Shown: positions 57,043 to 64,000 of the stretch, piece by piece
How positions within the stretch are numbered: position 1 is the stretch's first letter
Layout of the letters: every line of letters starts with the position of its first letter
Assembly: GCF_023159225.1 (NCBI RefSeq)
Contig: NC_063188.1
Location: 15,583,086-15,647,085, forward strand
Direction of reading: 5' to 3'
Length of the DNA: 64,000 nucleotides
Origin: Perognathus longimembris pacificus
Taxonomy: Eukaryota; Chordata; Mammalia; Rodentia; Heteromyidae
Program-made: the position numbers and the translations under genes
Notes under the pieces: generated by a model
Database searches by the model: none
What the model was told of the DNA's origin: nothing
What the model saw: only the letters and a program-made list of their open reading frames with translations

Positions 57043-57489
57043 TACAGAAAAAAAGACCCTATATAATATAAATAACTAAATGTGTTATTACCTCTGGGTT
57101 GAGAAAGTGATCTAGAAGTTCAAGTTATTTCTGAAACAATTTCAGCTCACTGCCATTTTGGCCAGAAAGGCCTAAAAACTTCTGTGCAGCAATAGAAAAT
57201 ACACTAGAAATAAAGTAACATGTTATCTTATTTTTCAAAAGAAAAAGAAAAACTTTTGTATCCATATCTGGAACATAATGTTTAATTCGGTGGCTCATGA
57301 AATAAGGTAAAGTGGAGCTTACAGTGGTACTGAGAAGAACAGCAAAAATGGAGGAACGAGGGGGGAGGGAACAGATGGAATTGGAGAACGATGGACGGAA
57401 CGACTGATCAAGGAGCATTAGACACTTAGATGGACACGTCAAATTGTAACTCTTAAATTGCTGTTACATAGCATTTTCCTGAAATTTAA

Positions 57490-57590
57490 TATAACTTTGG
57501 AAGGTGCTTTAAAATGAGGAGGGAAATGTAAGTAATTTAAGAAATGTAACCCCTTTGTACAACCTATTGAAGTTCAAGGGGGAAAATTAT
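57490..57590 (+). mobile_element. LINE 3'-tail remnant
   Basis: gaggagggaaatgtaagtaa, gaaatgtaacccctttgtac resemble the L1 3' ends elsewhere in the window. Weak. Confidence 0.35.
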
Positions 57591-57734
57591 TTGATTACAA
57601 GGGAAAAAGAGAATTAAGGAATGAGAAGATATACAGAAACAAACTCATACAGAAAGTCTCAGCACTCATTAGCCCCCAAAAGATGAAAACACAGGCAATA
57701 TCCAAAAGTAATACTAATGCCAATACTGCTTATC

Positions 57735-57950
57735 TTATTCTTTTTTTTTTTTTTTTTGGCCAGTCCTGGGCCTTGGACTCAGGGCCTGAGCACTGTCCCT
57801 GGCTTCTTCCCGCTCAAGGCTAGCACTCTGCCACTTGAGCCACAGCGCCCCTTCTGGCCGTTTTCTGTATATGTGGTGCTGGGGAATCGAACCTAGGGCC
57901 TCGTGTATCCGAGGCAGGCACTCTTGCCACTAGGCTATATCCCCAGCCCT
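57735..57950 (-). mobile_element. IDL-Geo SINE, young subfamily
   Basis: Minus-strand, complete, perfect-stem subfamily, with an 18-bp target duplication atgccaatactgcttatc at 57717-57734 and 57951-57968. One of the youngest-looking insertions in the window. Confidence 0.96.
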
Positions 57951-57968
57951 ATGCCAATACTGCTTATC

Positions 57969-58820
57969 ATGATCACTTTCTCAGCAATCACTGTGCTCTG
58001 CACAGGCCTAGGCACACTATGGACACTAAATCATTCAGTACGTTAATCCCATGAGATTGGCTCCACTACTTCACTCATTCTGAAAGCATTATGAAGGACA
58101 TGGACAGAGTAGTGGTCAAAGGTATTGACTGGCTAGAGCTCAGCCCAAACACTTAAACTCAAAAGAACCAACTCCAAGACAAACAAATGGAAGTGGGACT
58201 TTATAAATAGGCAGTAAAACCTGCAGAAATCCCAATCTCAAGCAGCAGTACAAGCTGGATATTACAAGATTAAAGCAGTTAGACTATATTTGTGAAGTTA
58301 AAACCAAGATCTCTCTTTAAGGGAATCTTGTGACTTCTTAGTACGTGAGGTTGTCACTTTCTCCACTCTCATTGCCAAGATATCTCTAGGCCACCTTTAA
58401 AAAATTATGGGCTGGATGACCAAAGTTTAGCCAAGAATAGCTTTTCCTTTTTAATTAGGGTGTAAGTAGGGGAACGGTGCATTAAGTTCCTGGTGGCAAC
58501 CTCAAGATGTTTGCAATTTATACTATGCTTGAGTCTGTTTTAATTGATAGCCTGAATTGCACAGAATCCTATTTCGAGCAAAGCTTTGTACCCCGTAGAA
58601 TTAGAATCTTTTTGAAAAATGTCTTGCTGAAGAATGAAGTGCCACAGATATAACAAGTAGGAGATTTTTTTTCCTCTTTAACATCTATCATTTAGTCAGC
58701 ATTTATGTTGGATTATTTTATGTCTACATTTCTTTAGAAAATGTATTTCAAAGTAAATACATTATATTCAAGGCACAGCAGGAAATTAACTTAAAGAGAA
58801 TCCCCATGTAAAAACATTGT
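57969..58820. other. Intergenic sequence, little recognised
   Basis: A weak minus-strand MIR-like stretch (about 58000-58085, cacaggcctaggcacactat, gttaatcccatgagattggc). Nothing else was seen. Confidence 0.35.
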
Positions 58821-58827
58821 CATGAGG

Positions 58828-58932
58828 GGTCCGTTGTCTAAAAAGAAATGTACTCATTGCCTGACTTATGTAACTGTAACTCTTCTCTATATCACCTTTA
58901 TAATAGCAATTAAAATCATTAAAAAAAACATT
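58828..58932 (+). mobile_element. LINE 3'-tail fragment
   Basis: ccgttgtctaaaaagaaatg, tactcattgcctgacttatg, ctatatcacctttataatag, A-rich end. Confidence 0.6.
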
Positions 58933-59631
58933 GTTATGAAAACTTACATAGTGGCTCCTCGGGAAAGTTACGATCAGGTTTGCTCTGAGTGTCTTCTGCT
59001 TGGTTGGTGTGACACTGCAGGCTTGCACAAAATGCACTAGCATCCTTGCTTTTATATTCTCTAGTCTAGATTGTTTGAAACACTGTATATGTTCTGGGCA
59101 CATCACGAATAGGAGCAGAGAGGAGAAGAAAGCCTGGGAGTGACCATCTAGTTCATAAAATAAAAAAAAAAAACTTATCAGTGAGGAGAAAATAGGAAAG
59201 TAACTTGGATGCTGAAGAACAGAGGAAGGTGAAAAGGTCATATGAAAAGAGAGGAGAGAGCTTTATATATGCTTTAATTTGGAAATGGTTTAAAGAGAGA
59301 GTTGGAACTAAATGGGGTTTTAAATGCTAATATGAGCAATTGAGCCACAAGCGAAATGGTGGTGCTAGATGGTGTATTGTAGAGCTTTCCTGTTTCTTAT
59401 AGAAAAATCACAGTGTTCTCAGAATTTTACACTGACCCCAAGTCTTTTGGCTGCCCATGGCTGAAGTTGGAGGCCCTGGCAAGACTCCCCCAGGCAATGA
59501 CCTGGTTTCTGGGCGCTCCTCACCTCTCTTGAGATTAAAATGTATCTGTGTGCTGCCCGTTTGTTACCCTGGTCTGAGAACATTTTCTGCTTAGTAAAAA
59601 GAAAAAGTACATTTAAAATAATGTTGGGCAA

Positions 59632-59727
59632 AAGGCTAGCCTTTAGCTATAAAAAGGTCAGGGATAGTGCCCCGGCCCTCAGTTCAAGCCCCGAATGGGC
59701 ACAACAATAACTTTTTTTTTTTTTTTA
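59632..59727 (+). mobile_element. Geo-like SINE 3' end
   Basis: ggctagcctttagctataaa, ccggccctcagttcaagccc, then (aat) and a T run. Only the right half of a SINE is present. Confidence 0.65.
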
Positions 59728-59804
59728 ACGGCTCTGTACCTCTACCTTCCACTAGAGATGTTTTGGGAGTAGAACTTTACTGGTGGAAAGGCTGCAGTTT
59801 CTAA

Positions 59805-59992
59805 GTTGGGTCCCTTGCTTGGAGCTTCCATTTCCCCCTCTGTAAAATGTAGATAACACCTTCCATTGCTATTTACAGTTTCCAATGCTTTCCCATATGC
59901 TCACCTATCTGATCCTTGAAGGCAGCCTCTAAGGTAATTATTTCTTCCACTTTTCTGATAAGAAGACTGAAGCTCTTGAATGGAAAGGAACT
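59805..59992. mobile_element. Two MIR fragments in opposite orientation
   Basis: 59805-59865 reads forward (catttccccctctgtaaaat); 59900-59992 reads in reverse (gatccttgaaggcagcctct, cttttctgataagaagactg). Both are short. Confidence 0.55.
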
Positions 59993-60164
59993 TGTTGTCC
60001 TGGGATAATACAAGATAGGGCCAACACCTAAAGAGACAAGTGAGTTGACATGAAATTCTGTTGACAGGCGATTGCAGAAGCTGGGCCATGAAACCGTGTG
60101 GGGGGGGCAGTGTGAAGTTGGGGTTATGAAATGGCCTTTGAAAGCACAGAGATCTAGGTAGGAA

Positions 60165-60355
60165 TCCTAGAACTCATATTACCTGGATCCTTTAGACGAG
60201 TCATCAGCTCTCAGTTTCCATTTCCTCTTTTTGAAGGTAATGAATAAAAGCCATCTTATCAAGCTGTTGTGTGGACCAAGTGAAATAGTGACCAGAATAA
60301 GCTTAGTACGATGCACAGCACATGAGATTCAGTAAAACATAAGCTGTTACTGGAA
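60165..60355 (+). mobile_element. MIR SINE
   Basis: gagtcatcagctctcagttt, catttcctctttttgaaggt, tacgatgcacagcacatgag. Confidence 0.65.
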
Positions 60356-60474
60356 TGATTAACAGTAATACTATTTGGTCTAGGACATGAACATCACTGC
60401 CCTAAAGTCACTGAGTATACTAAAAGCAAACCCAATCCACTAATTGATATAAAGAAAGGAAGTCAAAGCTCTGG

Positions 60475-60612
60475 GCTTTGCAGGCAAATGGTTCTCAAGC
60501 TTGAGCACACATCAGAATCTTCTAGAAGACGTGGGAAAAAATGGATGAGTCTGGTTTTGAAGGTCTGGGATAAGGTCTGAGGAGCTACATTTCTAACAAG
60601 TTTCCTGAAGTT
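60475..60612 (+). mobile_element. MER5A-like DNA transposon (hAT-Charlie)
   Basis: tggttctcaagcttgagcac, catcagaatcttctagaag, tctgaggagctacatttcta, acaagtttcctg follow the MER5A order. The far terminal repeat is not recognisable. Confidence 0.75.
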
Positions 60613-61500
60613 ACTGATGTCCTATGTAGGGAGGCTTCTTTGAGTTCATTGTTTTGGAACCAAGAATCCCAGAACTTTAGTTCCCTTCAGTTCTAGGCAT
60701 CAGAGTTTCCTTACTTTTGTAATTTTCTTCCCTCAGTAAACTAAAAATCCACTTGAAAAATGCCAATGCTGTTTTGGTAGAACAAAGGGAATTGTTGCTA
60801 ACTGGGCCAGGAGAGCTAAGACCACTGAAAACTAGGGCTGGAGGAAGCCAAAATCATTCTAACTGACAGGCTGAGGAAAGGCTTTAGACTAGAAGGAAGA
60901 TCAACATTCTGACCAGAAAGAGTAACAGATAACTGGGATTAGTGATCCTAGCTGCGATTTTTCTTCACAAGCTTTTTCCCCCTTGAACATTGTACTCCTT
61001 TAACAACTACTATATTTGGTGAGGAGTGCAAGAAAGAGTCATTTCAGTTTGCTTAAAAAAAAAAAACTCTCTCGTTTTAGTCTTTGTCCAGCACAAGGCC
61101 AGTATGTATCTCCTGGGAGCTGGGAGTAGCAGCAAATATTATGGCAATCTGAGCAAAAAGTTGAACAAAATCAGACATTTCTCTGGAGGGAACGCATGCT
61201 CTGTATTGTGTTACAGCAAATTTGAAAACCAAAGGCTGTGTTCCAAGTTTCTGCCTGGCAGTTGTCAGTAACTAAGCTTTTGCTACCTGTTAAATACAGT
61301 TAATGAAGCACTCTGTGTTTATAAATGAGAGGATTTGGCTTTGAAAGGAGTATCTCAGTAGAATGAGAAAAATAGACTTAGATATAGACTTCTGAATTCA
61401 AGATGCTGTGACTCATGAATTTCAAAGGGGTTGACAGAACTTGTAGTCTTACTTATTAATGAGGTAATATATTTAAATGGCAACTCTTGGGAGACACACG
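60613..61500. other. Intergenic sequence, nothing recognised
   Basis: No element recognised. The frame at 61026-61271 has no domain. Confidence 0.4.
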
Positions 61501-61562
61501 AGAAAGAGAGACAGAGAGACAGAGACAGAGACAGAGACAGAGGGACCGAGACCGAGACAGCG
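61501..61562. repeat. (GAGACA)n purine-rich simple repeat
   Basis: gagagacagagagacagaga type repeats, about ten units with drift. Charged and serine-rich ORFs over it are artefacts. Confidence 0.9.
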
Positions 61563-62360
61563 AGAACTGCTATAATTATAAGAGTGGAAATTTCTTCAGC
61601 TCCGGAGATAGAGACGCTTTGGCTTAGGGATTCCACACAGAGTGTCTGGGCCTGCTCAGAGCTGTTAAGCTATCAGGTATTTGCCTGTACCAACCTGCCC
61701 ACATGACATGAAAACAGGCCTCCCTCATTCTTTCAGAATTCATGGCTTCTTTCCTGAACCATTCACCTCAGCTTATCTCATACTCCAATTCCTAACTCTC
61801 TGTCAGTCTGTTCTAATTTCTGGCCGTGTGACTCATTTTTCCTCTTACTGCCTTGTCTCACTCTAGGACCTGATATAAATTGTCTGATTTGAACCTTCTG
61901 TAGGTCTCTGAGGCCAGTCTCTGCTTGGCTACACATCGCTTACCCATACAGAAGTGCCCCAGGTGGATGGTACCCCTGTCCTGTGTATTCAGTCCTGGGA
62001 ACAAAACTCAGACTGGAGGGATTTGTGGTTCCTTGATACAGGTAGCTCTCTGAAGGAACTGAAAACAAATGGAAAGGAAAGAATGTCATTACCCATTCAC
62101 TATGTGCAAAAGAGTCAACTGAATTTCTGTATTGCCTGAAGTACAAAAGGGAAGGAAAGTGGTGGTTTATAATATCATATTTACTAATTCTTACTTCTCA
62201 GATGTGAAGAACTGCTATAAATTTCTCGCTCTCCTATACACATACATATATACCATTTGATTGTCACAATTTAATAATTCTTTATATAAATAGTCTGATT
62301 GTCATGATTTAATCATTCATCCTCCATATGTATTGTTAATCCATCTTTCCCTTCTTTTTT
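61563..62360. other. Intergenic sequence, nothing recognised
   Basis: No element recognised. Confidence 0.4.
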
Positions 62361-62362
62361 TT

Positions 62363-62453
62363 TTTTCAGGTCTGAGACTGGGACTCAAACTCCATACATG
62401 ATGCTTTTGCTCATTAGCTAGTGCTCTACCAGCTGAACTACACCCCCAGCTCC
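62363..62453 (-). mobile_element. ID-like SINE
   Basis: Minus-strand: T-run tail, gactgggactcaaactccat, gctagtgctctaccagctga, actacacccccagctcc. Confidence 0.7.
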
Positions 62454-62853
62454 ATGATTATATCTTCCTTGCCAGTGCTTTTTTGAAACAATATCTGGAT
62501 ACCTGGTGGCTAAGTTCCAGTGTCTCCATCTCCCCCATCCTGCTTGGTTCTAGGCCCATCATCTTCTGTCAATTCATTCTCCATACTACCAACAAAACAA
62601 GCTTTCTGAGATTCATGATTGACCATGGCTTCCTTTCTTACACTTTTATCACCTATATATGTTACTGATTGTTATACAAATGATTTGAGTTCTCTACAAT
62701 ATAGGATTTTCTAACTAGGACAGCAATAATGTTGTACTACATCTATATTGTACTTCAGAATATTTTCTGGTATTATAAAGTTATATTTGAGTATACTGTT
62801 TAGTTACAGTGAATTTTATACATATATTGTAGATATATTAAAAATTATATGTG

Positions 62854-63090
62854 AGCTGGGTGCCAATGGCTCACACCTGTAATCTTAGCTACTCAGGAGG
62901 CTGAGATCTGAGGATTGAGTTCAAAGCCATAGGGGTAGGGAAGTCTGTTAGATTCTTATCTGCAATTAATCACCAGAAAACTCAAAGTGATACTGTGGCT
63001 CAAAGTAGTAGAGTGCTAGCCTTGAGCAGAAAAGCCCAGGGACAGTGCCCAGGACCATGACGGACAAAAAATAAAACGAAAATAAAAATT
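62854..63090 (+). mobile_element. B1-like/Geo composite SINE
   Basis: gctgggtgccaatggctcac ... aactcaaagtgatactgtgg ... cccagggacagtgcccagga, (aaaat)n tail. The flanks share aaaattatat, a probable target duplication. Confidence 0.88.
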
Positions 63091-63654
63091 ATATCTGCAT
63101 TGAATCTATGGCTAAGTAAATAGATTAGGGAAAACTAAAAAAACTTGAAACTTTCATTTCAAGACATTTCGTTTATTAAGTCTGATCAGATGCTAACACA
63201 TATTGGGTATTTGAACCATGAAATTAGTGAGGTCAATGTTAGTGATTTAATTCCCATTTGTTTAAGTTAGCCTCATTGAGTTTCACGGCCATAGTCTGTA
63301 ACCCTAACCTCAGTCAACTTTTTCATAATTGCAGGTCCCAGGGGAAATTGGATAAAGGAATCTGGATAAATCTATACCATGACTCCATCCTTATTACTTA
63401 AAATGTAAATAAACTGCTAGCTCCACAGTGTTACATAGGCTTCGTCATATACAGTTATACAAAGAATTTTTCATAACAATGATTTAGGCCAAAAGATAGC
63501 ATGTGTCACCAAAATGGTATTGTGAAGACCTTAAAGGGTAATGTATAAATCTATAATTTTAATAGTAGTTTTCTACTTCCAAAATTCTAGTCTAATAATG
63601 CTACTATATTCTCTACTATTGACTTTAGTAACACTCTATTTTGGAGGGTGACTC

Positions 63655-63822
63655 AACTTACTTAACTGGTACTCTACCACTTGAGTCATGCCTCCAGCCT
63701 TCCTTTTTCTGGTTAGTTTTTGGAGATTGAGTCTCACAGACATCTCTTACCAGGGTGGCTTTGAACCATGATTCTCCCGTTCTCAGTCTCCTGAGTGGCT
63801 AGGATTATTAGTGGCCAGCAAT
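63655..63822 (-). mobile_element. B1-like/Geo composite SINE, left-shortened
   Basis: Minus-strand: tggtactctaccacttgagt ... ttgaaccatgattctcccgt ... agtctcctgagtggctagga. Confidence 0.75.
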
Positions 63823-64000
63823 CACAATGATCAATGTTACTTCAGATAAATCCTTAATAATTCCATTTGGTAACTTCTATATTCTCTCTGGAACAAATAA
63901 AACAAGATTCCCCATACTAGTTTCCTCATATGCAGAAACATAGTAAGCACCAGGCTCAAAGTTATATATAACAGTTATATATTACAAGAAGACAACATGG

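Noticed and set aside
45600..64000. FIRRE or another annotated gene in the upstream flank
   Set aside because: By human gene order FIRRE should be far upstream. No exon or FIRRE-type local repeat could be recognised here.

Overview
The window is nuclear DNA from a placental mammal: AT-rich, intron-containing, with a CpG island and dense retrotransposons. The repeats point to a rodent of the superfamily Geomyoidea (kangaroo rats, pocket mice, pocket gophers). The commonest young repeat is a dimeric SINE whose left half is a tRNA-Ala/ID-like monomer and whose right half is a non-tRNA segment (core gccagaagtggcgctgtgg). This matches the IDL-Geo SINE described as restricted to Geomyoidea. A second common SINE joins a 7SL/B1-like left half to the same Geo-like right half. 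Species cannot be fixed from the sequence alone.

One protein-coding gene is supported: STK26 (MST4), a GCK-III family Ser/Thr kinase, on the minus strand. Its 5' part runs right to left: a CpG-island promoter and probable 5'-UTR exon (about 44.7-45.1 kb), a first coding exon encoding MAHSPVAVQVPGMQ (44461-44608), a 31.3 kb intron, the exon with the glycine-rich loop and catalytic lysine (12951-13181), a 9.5 kb intron, and a 57-nt exon (3352-3408). I looked for the next exon in 1-3351 and did not find it; the rest of the kinase and the C-terminal region lie beyond the left edge. In human the gene is at Xq26.2, so this is probably X-chromosomal DNA, with FRMD7 expected to the left and FIRRE far to the right (inference).

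Layout: 1-13 kb is STK26 introns with SINEs. 13-44 kb is the large first coding intron, holding many SINEs, L1 3'-end pieces, one L1 with a 5' inversion, and two repeat-poor stretches (about 16.6-21.4 kb and 27.6-30.2 kb) that could hold conserved regulatory DNA. 43.7-45.6 kb is the GC-rich promoter. 45.6-64 kb is upstream intergenic DNA with older repeats (MIR, L2, MER5A, a long unnamed ancient repeat) and scattered SINEs, with no convincing coding exon.

I see no CRISPR array, operon, phage or other prokaryotic system. The most notable points are structural: a SINE inserted within about 12 nt of an STK26 splice donor, two different SINE subfamilies stacked at one target site with three copies of the same target duplication, a twin-primed L1 inversion that can be read base by base, two SINE chimeras of the same ID-partial Geo-ID-Geo design, and a young SINE subfamily with a perfect stem in its tRNA-derived half. 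Repeat assignments rest on recognised sequence signatures, not on a database search.
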